Part shown: positions 24,098 to 35,803 of the stretch, in pieces
Position numbering within the stretch: position 1 is the stretch's first letter
Layout of the letters: every line of letters begins with the position of its first letter
Assembly (NCBI GenBank): GCA_022605405.1
Contig: JABYQQ010000014.1
Coordinates: forward strand, 496,001-560,000
Length of the DNA: 64,000 nucleotides
Direction of reading: 5' to 3'
Source: Earliella scabrosa
Taxonomy: Eukaryota; Basidiomycota; Agaricomycetes; Polyporales; Polyporaceae
Notes under the pieces: model-generated
What the model was told of the DNA's origin: nothing
Databases searched by the model: none
What the model saw: only the letters and a program-made list of their open reading frames with translations
Made by a program: the position numbers and the translations under genes

Positions 24098-26537
24098 TTA
24101 TGCACGAGCCTTGGCCCGTGACGGTGGCGATGGCAAGAACCTTTGCATGGGTTTGAGGGACTTCAAAGCTGCGTTGTCAGGAATGACTCAGTGGAAACGG
24201 AGACGCGTGTGTAAGCTTGCCTTGTAGGGAGGGTACCTGCATCCAAACCCTAACGAGTCGATCCTGCCAATAGTCATCAGTTTACGCTTGACAGAGCAGC
24301 GAGGAGAACATGCGATCGCACCAACTGGGGCTGTCAAGGGTGATTCTCTGGTGGGTGAATTCATCGAACATGAACTTGCCGGAGTAGTATCCGTCTATCA
24401 ATGCCAGTACAAGTTAACGGTGACGGTGAAACCAGCGAGGTGCAACAGAATACTCGCAGCCACTTGGCCCAACGCCACCCATGGGAAGCCCCGGGACTAC
24501 ATTGTACCGACCTTCAGTCTCTGTACTTTGACTGTGTTGGCGGTGAGTAAGCCCTCACCTCCAGCGCTGATCATGGTCTCGTTGTAGACGACTCCACCGC
24601 TTTGAGTATTCTCGTATACTAGGAGAGATGTTAAGTGCCTGTGAGTCAGGCGCACCAAGTTACGGACACTCACCCTTGCGTTGAAATTTCTTGTCCTGGG
24701 AGAATACGTACACGACGAGGGGATGGTCCCTAAGCAGTTGTGACCTTGAGATTCTATTCGCGTCCTGGAGTTGGACGCACTTACCGAGCTTTGATGAATG
24801 TAATTGCTTCATCAACGTCTTTCACAGGCACAAGCGGTAAGACGGGGCCGAAGATCTCCCTGTGTTTTGGTCATCACACTTTAACAACGCACACCAGACG
24901 GATGGGAAGGCCAGGGCTTACTCGCTCATCAACGAGTCATCTCCCTTCACGTCTCGCACCACGGTCGGTGCTACATATCGCTTCTCGACATCGATATCGC
25001 CTCCGAGCACGATCGATCCGGCAGTGTTGTCCAACAGACTCTTGATGCGCTCGGTATGTGCTTCGTTGACGATGCGCGAGAGCGATGCGGACTCCTTGGG
25101 TCCTTCCGGATAGAAAGAATGATACCTGGCACATAGCATTCATGGTCATGGCGGAGGTAGGGATGCCGTGAATGATACCCACACTTCCTTTGCGATCTCG
25201 ACGAACTTGTCCTGGATGTGCTCGGGTATCAGGACGTAGTCTGGAGCTACGCAGATCTGCATTGCAATGCGTCGTTAAATCGCAGCATTGTCGTCAATGT
25301 AGAACGTGTCGCGCACCTGACCGGCATTCAAGAATCTTCCCCAGAGGATTCGCTTTGCTGCCAAGCGCAGATCAGTGTTGGGGTCGACAACGACCGGGCT
25401 CTTTCCTATGGACCGCGTGGAAACAGATCAAGTCACGCTGAATAACGCATGTTGGTAACTCACCTCCAAGCTATTCATGTGCCATATAGGCAACTCAGTC
25501 GGCAGCTTCGGCTGGTGAGACAAGTCGGGCAACGCACCTCGAGCGTCAGAGGAGTGAGATGCTTGGCAGCCGCTGCAGCGACAATGCGTCCAACACGGCC
25601 ACTGCCTATAGATAATCCCCAGTAAGCTACGTTCCACTGTAGAGACCAAGTCGACTCACCTATGTAGCAGACTTTGGGTTAGGGTATATGTATATGATCA
25701 GTATCGCTCAAAGCCCGGATAGGGAGTTGTCGACTTACTGTGGTCCCATTGCAACTCTAGAATCTGATAGCGTCTCGTCATTAGCTTGGTCACACAAGAT
25801 ATAAAGTGGTATGCCAACCTTAGTAGTCTCGGGCACGCTGCCGTTGACGACATGATAGAGGTCATTGTCAAGGTACTTGGGGATCAGCTCCGAGACTAAT
25901 GCGCTGGTTGCGGGTATCTGCTCCGACGGCTTGATCACCACGGCGTTTCCCGCTGCAATTCCACCAACCTGCCGCCAAGCTCAGCCACCCTCAAAGCCAA
26001 ACGGAAGTGGCTGATCACGTACCAAAGGTGACATTATCTCAGTTAGCGGGCCATTGTACGGTGCGATGACCAGCACGACGCCCTTTGGCTCAGGATGAAT
26101 CTTCGGACCGAAAGGGAGGAAGCTGAGGTTCAGCTTCGCTCGGCGAGTTCTGGTCCAGGACTTGATGCTGTCGTATGCATCTCTTATCTCGATGTAAGGG
26201 GGTGAGAGGTCAATGCTGCGCATCATGAGTTGTAGGCACGACAATCTGGAGACGGAGTAGCAGTGCGTACAACTGGCTCTCAAGCTCTGGCCGACCCAGA
26301 TCGAGCTTCAAGGCATCCTTGAAACGTTGTTCGTTCTCCTTCAGCATGTATCCTACTTGGCGGATCTGTTCCCGGCGGAACGCGACCGATCTCGCCTTGC
26401 CAGATAGGAAGGCGCGACGTGCGCGAGCATGGATCTACCAAAGCGCGACTGTGCTCAGCCTTTGTTGAGCTGTGAGCGTAAACCCATACCTTAGGGATGT
26501 CCTCGATGGGCGTGTACAGAAGAGTCGGGGTAGACAT
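24098..26537 (-). CDS. aldehyde dehydrogenase, class 3 type (ALDH-2)
   Basis: Paralogue of ALDH-1, with most introns at the same places. Start MSTPTLLYTPIEDIPK at 26537. Blocks in order: RRAFLSGKARSVAFRREQI, LDLGRPELESQLY, SPPYIEIRDAYDSIKSW, EPKGVVLVIAPYNGP, GGIAAGNAVVIKPSEQ, YHVVNGSVPETTKV, GRVGRIVAAAAAKHLTPL, GKSPVVVDP, NAGQ joined to ICVAPDYVLIPEH (catalytic Cys), YVAPTVVRDVKGDDSL, REIFGPVLPLVPVKDVDEA, FSQDKKFQRK, LPMGGVGPSGY and YSGKFMFDEFTH, then GFGCRYPPYK. One donor at the GVGPSG/Y position reads gcgagt, a GC-AG intron, where ALDH-1 has gtgaat. The extreme C-terminus (ending near RAKARA, 24098) is uncertain. Probably functional. Confidence 0.75.
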
Positions 26538-27997
26538 TCTGTTGCAACTCGCCTGCATGGATGTCTTGCCCATATATATTGTCCCCGTCTCCGTTCTACG
26601 GAGAATCTCGAAACAACTAGCTCGACTCTGTTGCAGCCTGCAGGTCTGTTCACGCCGTTCTAGACAGCTTGGCGTGAGTCCCCGTGATGGTATTGCGCAT
26701 GATCGACGCTTCTGAACCAAGCTGTCCAGCGGAGAAGACCGGCGCTGATGTAGCGTGAGCTTCGATCTCCCATGGACGCCCACAAACCCCTGCGTGCATC
26801 GTGCATTGGATCAGAGTCCCACCTTCTTTTCTGTCGATCTGATTCTGTCGGCTAGTAGACCATGGATGTAGTCCTAGACTCAGCGATACAATAAAAGGAT
26901 ATATAATGTGTTACGAGCCTCACCGTAGTAGTATCCGTGCACTGTCCTGAAGACGCCGGCGGCGAAATGGCGCTTCGCCGATGCATACATGAGCGGATTT
27001 TCAATATGAGCAGTGTTGCAATGCGACGGATTGCGTCGCTCCCTGATCAGTGCCTTAGTCCATCGCAATGTACGTGGCTGTTCGTGTGTAACGACAGCCC
27101 AACAGCGACTTGCGCTGTGGCAGTGGGAGCTGAGGCTGCAGGAGGCGTGCTCAGCTGCAGGCTGCACGTCCAGGTATCAACAAGAGACCGCCCGATTTAC
27201 CAGATACTGTTGAGTGCGCAGACATGTAGGTCAGTATGATCGTCGACATGCATGACCTGACTCACCACAAGTGGCGTCGGCAATTGCATATTGAGTTTGA
27301 CGGTAAACGACCCTCGATGAACGATGTCAGGCTCCTCCCCCATCTTGGTGACATCAGTGCTATAATCTCGGAGTTTCTGGCATGCTTACTTTCCACCTTG
27401 CTGTGTAGACGGCTGGTACTTCATCTGACACTTCGACAAATCGGTCGTGTTCAGTACTAGTAAGCATTGGGCTACTTCTGGATCCCGCAAGTTTCTTATG
27501 GGCTTGGAATGTTCAGCATAGTGACAGGAACCCACAAGTATGTTGTGAACTACCTTGAATTGACGCGTCCCAGTCAGTCGTCTGGCACCCCGTATGTCTC
27601 GGACTGTCTCGGAGCTGTAATCTCGGAGTTGTCGCGGTCACTAATAGGGATTCGGAACGTCTCTCTAGCACGCTCGTCCTCGTCGTCAGCCTTGTCTCAT
27701 GATGGCGACACAGCAGCACGCACCTGAAGGGATGAGCGATCACATAGTCTTGAACCCAACTTCAAGTAAGGCACTGACGGCTCCCCGAGCGCCTCCACCG
27801 AATCCCGCGATGCCTCCACCCGATTGCGTGCTCCGCTCGCACTACCACTCCGCGCGCCCCTTGCTTATAATAGAGCCCCGGGCGCAATACGCGAGCCCCA
27901 GCCGCGCAACCTGCAACTTCCCACAGGCCCTGTACGGGAGTACTCGAGCTCAAACCTTGTCCGGCAACATCATCATCTCGCCCATCACCAGACAGAC
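26538..27997. other. intergenic, divergent promoters
   Basis: Separates the start of ALDH-2 (-) from that of copy F (+), so it should hold both promoters. A TATA-like ttataata occurs at about 27864, roughly 130 bases before copy F. No credible coding frame. Confidence 0.5.
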
Positions 27998-29537
27998 ATG
28001 CCCGGTACGACATTGCCCTCGATTCCACACTATGTCCCAGCCCCGCCAACTCGAGAGGATTGTACGTGTCTCGGATTCGGAAGACTCGGAATCCTCCCCT
28101 CACTGTGTTCGCGCTGCTGCATGCTGATGCCGTCTCAACAGTGGACTGGGCCGACCTGCCCGTGATCGACCTCTCGAAGGCGCGCACGCCCGAGGGCCGC
28201 GCAGAGCTCGCGCCGCAAGTCCGCGACGCGATGCGCACCCACGGCTTCCTCTATGTCATCAACCACGGATTTACGGAGGCGCAGGTGTGTGTCCTCGCTC
28301 TCGTCTCTCGTCTCAGGAGTGGAGTTGAGTGGGGTGGACGAGACGACTCACCGCTGCCTTGCAGACCGAGCGCATCTTCGACATCGCGGACGTGCCCTTT
28401 GCGCAGGTCCCCGAGGACGAGAAGAAGCAGTATGCGGGGGACATCAAGAAGACGGGGTCCTACAGGGGATACAAGCTCCGTCAGTACTGGGTGTGTCTGA
28501 GCCGTTTCACGCAAGGGTGCGGGAGGGTGGCTGACATACCGACCGTATAGCACATCGACAACGGCGTGCGGGACCAGCTTGAGCACTACAACCGTACTTG
28601 CTTTCCTTGAATCATCCCGGCTCACGAGGCTCACTTCTGACTGGGGACAGTGCACCGCTCGATAACCGAGCAGCAGCAGCACCCGCGAGCGCTGCAGCCT
28701 CTGCTCCCCGAGATCCGGGCCTTTGCGGAGCACAACCACTTCAACGTCTTGCATCCGATTCTCAGGTGCGTCTTCAGTCTTCGACTAGGGCGATAGGGTA
28801 CCAACGCACGCGACCTGGCGATAGACTGCTTGCGCTGGGTATGGAGTTGCCAGAGGAGACGTTCGTGAACATCCACGGGTTCGATGCAAAGGGAGAGACT
28901 TACGGTGCGTCCTCCGATCCCCATCCCCATCCAAACGCGCGCTCACCTCCATCCCCTAGTCCGCTTCATGAAATAGTCAGTACCACCCTCTCCCCTCCCG
29001 CGTCTCTCACCTCTCACGTCTCCTCACAGCTACCCACGCACCGCCGAAGAAGAGTCCCTCACGAACAACGTCTGGCTCAAAGGCCACACCGACTTCGGGA
29101 CCATCACCATCCTCTACTCCCAGCCCGTCGCCTCCCTGCAGATCCTCTCCCCCTCCAACCGCTGGCAGCACGTCAAGCACCTCCCCAACGCGCTCGTCGT
29201 CAACGCCGGCGACGGCATGGAGTTCCTCTCCGGGGGCTTCTACCGCGCGACCATCCACCGCGTTGTCCAGCCCCCCGCGGACCAGCGCGGCCACACCCGC
29301 GTCGGCGCGTTCTACTTTGCCATGACCGACGACGACGTGCGCCTGAAGCCGTTCGCGGAGAGCCCGGTGTTGCAGCGCGTGGGGATCATGAGGAGGTTTG
29401 CGGACGAGGACGCGCCGACGACGGAGCAGTGGCGGAGGGGGCGGACGAGCGCGTATGGGCAGTCGGAGCTGAAGAAGGCGGACGAGCGCGTCGAGGAGGA
29501 GGTTATCAACGGTGTTGTTGTCAAGCACTACAACTAG
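27998..29537 (+). CDS. 2OG-Fe(II) dioxygenase, copy F (intron-poor 3' half)
   Basis: Complete copy starting MPGTTLPSIPHYVPAPPTRE. DIOX_N reads DWADLPVIDLSKARTPEG and GFLYVINHGF. The last exon begins at about 29031 (YPRTAEEESLTNNVWLKG) and runs uninterrupted to the stop, through GHTDFGTITILYSQP (HxD), GMEFLSGGFY, TIHRVVQPPADQRG and TRVGAFYF, ending VVKHYN. Two introns present in all the other copies (inside HxD, and after NAL) are cleanly absent. The 3' half is also noticeably richer in GC at third positions. ILYSQP replaces ILWSQP, and VVNAGDGMEF replaces VVNIGDSMEM, so this copy is somewhat diverged around the active site. Confidence 0.85.
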
Positions 29538-29872
29538 TACGCGCTTGGGCCGCTACCTGTCATGAACGCGATGCATACACGTTAGCTATGCGGGCTGGAA
29601 GTCGAATCGCGGCTTACCTTGTCGAGCGGGTGGACAGGGCTGCTACAACTTGGGAGTAGAGAAGTTAGTGATGCGCTCTTGTATCTTCTCGGGCTCACGG
29701 ACCCCGCGACACCGAAACACGAACACAAACGTGTAATCTATATACATATGCTCCTGATGCTAAGTCAACAGAGAAAAGCTGAGTACAATACAATGAACAA
29801 TACACCAAGAACACTCCAATCGACGCCAACGTACACGTACTATATGCAATCCGCTCTATGCAGCATGCGGCC

Positions 29873-31846
29873 TCAGAAGTGTCCAAGCGCGCTCTTCTTC
29901 CCTATCCGCACGCTCCCCTGAAAGGGAAGTCCCGAGAGCTCCATCTCGGGCTCGCCCCCGCTCGCGAACGGCAAGCCCTCGATGCGCACCGCGACTGCGG
30001 CCACGCCCTGCACGCCCGCGACTGCGCCCTGCGAGCCGAAGATAACCTAAGCGCCGATGTGTTTGTGGAAGGCGGAAGAAAGAGGAGGGAAGCACGCACC
30101 TTCGAGACGAAGTTGCTGAACTCGCGCTCACGCCCAGGCAACACTTCAAGCGGGACGTCCACAATCTGCGCCGACACGGCCACAGTCGACCCGCTCCCCA
30201 CCGGACCCTCGACGGCCTCGCACTCCGCCGGTAACCAATCGTCCGGGACGATGTGCGCAAATGCGCGCGGGGGCAGTGGATCCGGGAGCGGCCGCTTGGG
30301 AGGAGGATTCCTGTCCGCACTGGAAAACTCGCTCTCGTTGGTGCTCGGACCGGGCACGACGCCGTCGAAGACGAGGACGTCGGGGAAGACGCGGCTCGCG
30401 TTCACGCCAACGTTGATGCCATGCGGGAGGACGACGAGCGCATGGACGACGCCGCTGGCGACCATGGAGGACCCGACGGGCTTGATCTTCATGTCCGTGA
30501 TGGTCACGTTGCGGAGGATTTCCGGCCGCGGATGCGGGGCGGGGAAGGTCGTGTTGATCGTGAGCGCGGGCACTAGCGGGGTGGTAATCTGGATGTCTGC
30601 GTCGCGGCCAGAGATATACTCGCTCACGAACGCGGAGATGGCGGGGGTCGAGTTGCGGCGGAGGGGGACGACCGTGCCGCTGACAGTAAAGGAAATGTTG
30701 GGATGTGTGAGGGTGAAGGGATGTGAATGAACCGAGGCGACGGGTACGCTGGGTGCGTCTGGGGTCGGTAGAGAGATGATGAAGGGCAAAGGAGGGGCTT
30801 CGAACTCGAGGTCCAATGGGACAGGATTGAGGGCGGATGCATTCGCAGTGAGATGGATGGTGTCGCTTGCGGATGTAATCTGGAAAGACTGGAGAGTGAC
30901 AAGGTCGGAGAAGCTAGGGAGTGGGTTGTTGGCACCTGGTGGGGGCAGACCAGGCACTGAAGGAACTGCGAGGCGTATGAGTACATGAACAGAATGTAGA
31001 CGACAGCTACGCACTCTTGAGATTGATGACGGGACGGACGTCGGTGTGCGACACGCGGAAGAGGCTGCGCCATCCCCTGTTCTCCAGTCCTCCTCCATGC
31101 ACAACAGCCTGGCCGACCGCCGCCTGCACGCTGAGATACCCATTCTTCCAGCTCTCCCGCATGAAATGGAGGACCGCATCCACGTCCTGCGTCGGCTGTA
31201 TGCGCACCGGAATCTCCACCGGAGTCAACCACGACACGTCCCGCGGCGGAGGGTCGGCGGTGAGGGGCACCTCAATCGGAGGCGCAGAGATGGTCGCGAG
31301 CGAGACGTTTGGATGCGCTCTGGGAGAGATGTGTATAGGAGAGAGGGTCACCGTGACGCGGTCGAGCTGGCGGATGCCCCAGCGGCCGATGGACTTCCAC
31401 AAGTCCTGCAAAACCCCGTCGTCCTCGTCCGACTTGACGTCCACCACGCTCCCCGCATCCAAGCCCATCCGCCCGTGCACCATCAGCCACACCCCGTCCT
31501 CCCGCGTGGCATTGAGGACGTCCACCCTATCCGGTCCGCGGACGACGAGCGAGCGTTGGATAATCTCCTCCGGTCGAGTTGTTGAGGCTCTTGAGCGCCA
31601 TGAATACGCGACGATAGCAAGCAGAGCGAAGAGAAGAACACATAGCGAGAGTGAGATGAGGAATACGGATAGCAGACGGGAACAGAGTCGTCGCCGGACT
31701 GCGCCGGGGTGCTCGACGGACGTCTCTCTGCTCGAGGACGCCACGGAGCCCGACGTGGAGCCTAGGAGCGGCGTTTGCTCTGTCGGTTGCTCATCGCGTG
31801 CCCTGCCCTTGCCTTTGTCGACACGACGAGGTGTCGGGCTGTCCAT
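29873..31846 (-). CDS. Tag1-like single-pass membrane protein with repeated Ig/LEA-2-like domains
   Basis: Start MDSPTPRRVDKGKGRARDEQ at 31846. The basic cytoplasmic tail contains TEQTPLLGS, a dileucine-type vacuolar sorting motif. One membrane helix follows (LLSVFLISLSLCVLLFALLA), then a long lumenal part built of beta-rich repeats (VWLMVHGRMGLDAGSVVDV, FQITSASDTIHLTANASAL, PLDLEFEAPPLPFIISLPT). Three exons: 31846-31015, 30965-30100 and 30046-29873, with phases that agree; the last encodes VIFGSQGAVAGVQG to KKSALGHF. This architecture matches fungal proteins related to yeast Tag1, a vacuolar membrane protein linked to V-ATPase control and autophagy termination. The match is by architecture, not by a searched alignment. 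Confidence 0.65.
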
Positions 31847-33400
31847 CGACGACGGCGGGGACGATGTATTGTAGAAGTGGGTCGTGGCGGAAGCAGAGCG
31901 GGAAATGGGCGCCTATGTCATAGCAGGTCGCCTCAAGGCAGCGCTTTCGGCTGGGCACGCTCAAGAAGGCAGTTGAAGACGGTCACTGCTCGTTCAGAGA
32001 CATAGATATGAACTCAATGCGTGCATGATAGGCATCGGCCCTCCGGGCAAACCTGGACACGTGTCGGTGAAGGAGGTCAGCACAGTGGTCGCTGTTGCTC
32101 GCCGTCTACTTGACATATCAGATGCCATTTGGCGTATCTGATGCTATCCGGCTTACCAGATGCTGTGAGTGTTACGGATCTTCCCGATATGGAGTCCTCG
32201 CGGGAGTGACCGCCGTCCGTATATTTTAGCGGGGTCCGTATGGCGACCTGGCGCCGGTACGCTGAATATATATCTCTCATATTGCAAACACATCCTGCAG
32301 ACCTTCATTGACGTTATTGGGAATCTCGTTCGGATCCTAGTTACGGATCGAATCGGACACTAAGTACTTATAGCGTAGCGTGATCCTCGCCGCACAGCGC
32401 GGTCCGGACCGGCGCGAACATTGTGTAAGCAAGGTAACGAGCTACAGGAACCGAGGTGCAGTATCAGTGGTTACAGCGGCGTAAGGTAAGGCAGTGCCGC
32501 CTGCCTCCACTCAAAGTAGGGTGGAGTGGAGAAATCGTCTCTAGCAGTGCACCAATACGAGCTGTTGGCCGAAGCTAAGTCTATGAAGACCATCATGGAA
32601 AAAATGCATGTCTGAAATTCGGGAAAGGCTATGAGTCCGAGTTGGAGCCAGATGGTATGGATCCCAGAGTAGTAGAGAAGGACGTGACCATTCATTCGGC
32701 GCCATGTCGGCCTACCAGGAAAATGTGTAATCTTCGCATGCCCAACGTACTTCTGTGTTGGAAGTGCCAGTGCTGTTTCCCGGCTGAGAGTCGAATGTGA
32801 AGTGACTTAGATTCTTGAAATGGAGTGTTGTGCCGGGGAAGCCGGGTCACGTTTTCTTCATCACCGGTGCGCTGCTATGTATTGTTCACCGGGACCAGTA
32901 GATCACGCTGTGTAGTGTCTACTCAGCCGCTGACCGGAGAAGCGACCTGCTGCAAGCGGCCTCACATACTGACGACGAGCACATCTGCGCACGGGTTGTG
33001 GTGATGTCGCCATGCATGAATGGATGTATCGTGGTGGCCGTCGACAACCAATAGACAGAGATTAGGAATCCAGTGGCGGTGGACCGCCGTGGAGGATGAT
33101 CGTGTAGGGGAAGGGAGGTTGAAGGTCGGGTACTCATTTTCGTCATTTGACCACCGATGTAAGGGGTGAGATGTGCGAGAGAGTGGCGTGTTGTCTTCAT
33201 CGTCATAGGACCTCAGACTGACCGCATTCGGAGCGGCATGATCCTTGCAGGAAGTCAACAGAAGAGCCGCGAGCCGAAACAGCGCTTGTGGAAAAGGAAA
33301 GCGAAGCTATGGGGCCGCCACTTCGGTCGGGCCACTATCGTCGAGCCGGGACCCGCCGGGGAATATATAGACCGCGATCCGATACATACTGTACAGAACT
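31847..33400. other. intergenic, transition between the two gene landscapes
   Basis: No gene I can support. A 98-codon minus-strand frame at 32962-33258 has no family resemblance. Upstream of 33401 there is a clear TATA element. Confidence 0.4.
33364..33371 (+). promoter_or_regulatory. TATA box with very short leader
   Basis: The sequence atatatag ends about 30 bases before the ATG at 33401, so the 5' leader must be only a few bases long if transcription starts at the usual distance. Confidence 0.5.
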
Positions 33401-34063
33401 ATGGCTGTAACGCTTGCACCCGAACCCCCGAACCCTGCATTACCAAGCTTGACCACTCTACTGACGCGCTGGGAGCAGTCGCTGGAGGTCGAACTGGTCG
33501 ATGAAGCAGCCTCGCGGACTTTGGTCAACGTCTATCGACTCGTCACTACCCCGTCCCGACCAGTCGACGTCGAAAGTCGCGTAACAATACTTGCTGCATA
33601 CCCGGCCTCTGAGCGTGTCCCCGCGGCTCCGCCAGGGCTATACGACCTGTACGATGCGCACATCTGCGGACGAATCCTTCGCACGTCGCCGCCTCGGGGC
33701 GGATGGGTTGCCGCAGTACTGGAGAACGAGTGCAGGAGGAGCGCCACAAAGTATGCGGCTGTAATGATGCCGGACATGCAGGGCTGTGTGCGCAGTGCGG
33801 AAACGGTGTGGTCTCCGTGGTCGCTTGGTGCTGGGGAGGGCAACGAAGGGCGGTTGTGGTTCAAACCAGCGGATGAACGAAGCAGGTGTGGAGGTGCCCA
33901 GTGCGCCATGGGAGGAGTGTGGAATGAGGGGACTGGAGTGGACGACGGCGATGCAACGGAGGAGGAGCTCTCTGGGAACGAGGAAGACGGTGTGGACAGT
34001 GACAGCGGTGCAGAACTTACGATAGAAATCAGCGACGAGATAGTGGATGAGGGTGACCAGTGA
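33401..34063 (+). CDS. family B orphan protein (B1)
   Basis: An intronless 220-residue frame beginning MAVTLAPEPPNPALPSLTT. It is clearly a paralogue of the gene at 35117: shared words are VNVYRL against IHVYRL, a P-x-D-V segment, YDLYDAHICGRILRT against HDTYDPHVVGVITDV, and GGWVAAVLENECRR against GGWVVVGIQNRCQR. Secondary structure looks beta-rich. The C-terminal 40 residues are strongly acidic (EEELSGNEEDGVDSDSG). No known domain recognised. It has a strong TATA box. Function unknown; the acidic tail would fit a chromatin or protein-interaction role, but that is speculation. Confidence 0.65.
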   Translation: MAVTLAPEPPNPALPSLTTLLTRWEQSLEVELVDEAASRTLVNVYRLVTTPSRPVDVESRVTILAAYPASERVPAAPPGLYDLYDAHICGRILRTSPPRGGWVAAVLENECRRSATKYAAVMMPDMQGCVRSAETVWSPWSLGAGEGNEGRLWFKPADERSRCGGAQCAMGGVWNEGTGVDDGDATEEELSGNEEDGVDSDSGAELTIEISDEIVDEGDQ

Positions 34064-35116
34064 ACCGAGCGGTCGAGACGTAACCTGTACCTACCGATGA
34101 TTGATCAGCGCAAAACGTGCCTGTTCGGAGCACCGAAATGGACGCTGTGTAGACGAGATGGAGCAAACCTAGAAGCTAGAAGACCAACGTGTTCGTTTCT
34201 ATGAGCGCCGCCGTCGCGGTTACCACTTGAACGTGTCTTCGAAGGTCTCCTGACAAATGGAAGATGTCTTCTTCTCTTGCGATGGAGCCGTCGGAGACTC
34301 GAAGGAAGTCGTGAAGAGTCGCAGATCCATCGCGAGGTCTACAAGGTGTGAGCATTCCTGCTGTAAGTGACGCATTTTCAGGGAGAGGTCCGTGTAGTCG
34401 CTGTGCTCTCCGGCATATTTACTGGTTTACTAGCCACATTGGTCCGTGGAAAGCACGCACCAGTTATAATTATACCAGTCCCGAGGTTGTCGCTGAATCG
34501 TTGTTAATAAAATTTAGCCATACAGGTACACAATGTACCCTGCTACCCCCTACACTACGCCACGAGCTCTGGGGGTATGTGGACTCATGCGACTGAGGGT
34601 CTTATGAGCGAGTACTAAGAGAGACGACGAACCTAGAGGTGATTAGTGGTATATTCATTGATGTGCACGTAGCCCCATACGGGAGAGGCGTGTGTTCTCG
34701 GAAAGACTTTGACCGACATCGCGAAGAAACGGACTGACTTCTGCGAATGCTGAAAGCGGTTACGATGGTTACCGTTCGGAAATGGCCTGGGGGGGGGCAG
34801 AATGCACGCCGTTTTGCGGCATAGAAGTTGGTACTGCAATCGATAGTCACGTAAGCATCGATACTGTGGTGTTTGGCCGCCCTGGGTATCCCTGGATTGT
34901 GACAATATTGACTCGGAACTGTGCCACCAAGTGGCGTTGGACAGTATTCGATATGGCACACCTGAGATGGAGTGCGTTCAGTGTGAGAGCGAATTTGGAC
35001 CGGGTCTAGGGGAGCTGCGGATGCAGAAGCAACGCCGCAGACTGTATTAAAGCCGCAAACCACTGGTAGCGGACCGTACTGCAGCTCACGCACGCACCGC
35101 TACCTCGTAATTCGCT
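34064..35116. other. intergenic, possible decayed family B copy
   Basis: A + frame near 34870-35009 reads GRPGYPWIVTILTRNCATKW, which loosely echoes the GGWVVVGIQNRCQRN segment of the neighbours at 33.4 and 35.1 kb. No start or other matching block was found, so it may be the stump of a third tandem copy or chance. Confidence 0.25.
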
Positions 35117-35803
35117 ATGATTGAGGAGATCCGCAGCCACCGTAATCTTCCGGAACTACTGCCCCCACCAGACCTACCCTCGCCCGCGTCAGCCGGTGTG
35201 TACCTACCCGGTGCGATATACTCATTCCGCACTGCGCAACCGCGTAATACCTTTGAGGTAGACAAAGCTCAGGAGTCGCAGAAGCCCCAAGGCGCAGTGG
35301 AGATATTGGCGAAGTGGAAAGCGTGCGGACCTACGAGAGGTCTGCGGGAAAATATCCACGTGTACCGCCTCCACGCCCGCCTCGCCACTCCCCTGGACGT
35401 TGGTACAGAAGTCAGACTCCTCGCGACATCCCTGGTGCGTTATCGATTACCGGGTGTCCTCTCCAAGATGCACGACACCTACGACCCGCATGTCGTCGGC
35501 GTCATCACGGATGTTGGTGGAGGAGAAGGCGGATGGGTGGTTGTGGGCATTCAGAACAGGTGCCAACGGAATATCGTGCAGAGGGTCGAAGTGGAGGTAC
35601 CACACGAGCCTGGGGTGACGATCGCGGGAAGAATTTGCAGGTCGTCTTCCGAGAGGTCCCACACGAGCGTGTCGGAGGAGCTGGAGTGTGTTGACTGGTT
35701 TTACAGGCCACCGCCAGAGCCCCGATGCGGTGCGGAAAGGTGCCGGGAGATTCGACCGCGGCAGGGATTCGATATACCGGACACTCTTGTATTCAGATTG
35801 TGA
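35117..35803 (+). CDS. family B orphan protein (B2)
   Basis: An intronless frame of 228 residues, starting MIEEIRSHRNLPELLPPPD. It has the conserved family core, VEILAKWKACG, ENIHVYRLHARLATPLDV and VRLLATSLVRYRLPGV, followed by HDTYDPHVVGVITDV and GGWVVVGIQNRCQR. The C-terminal part differs from B1 and carries two cysteine pairs (ECVDWF; CGAERC). A TATA-like tattaaag lies about 70 bases upstream near 35044. Function unknown. Tandem with B1 in the same direction, so a local duplication. Confidence 0.65.
   Translation: MIEEIRSHRNLPELLPPPDLPSPASAGVYLPGAIYSFRTAQPRNTFEVDKAQESQKPQGAVEILAKWKACGPTRGLRENIHVYRLHARLATPLDVGTEVRLLATSLVRYRLPGVLSKMHDTYDPHVVGVITDVGGGEGGWVVVGIQNRCQRNIVQRVEVEVPHEPGVTIAGRICRSSSERSHTSVSEELECVDWFYRPPPEPRCGAERCREIRPRQGFDIPDTLVFRL

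Noticed and set aside
28598..29659. 353-codon + frame overlapping copy F
   Set aside because: It reads the oxygenase exons in a wrong frame, giving Arg/Pro/His-rich text with no family match.
30624..31585. Long frames in other phases over the Tag1-like gene (for example 31046-31585 on +)
   Set aside because: Shadows of the GC-rich exons; the minus frame has membrane helix, sorting motif and consistent splice phases.
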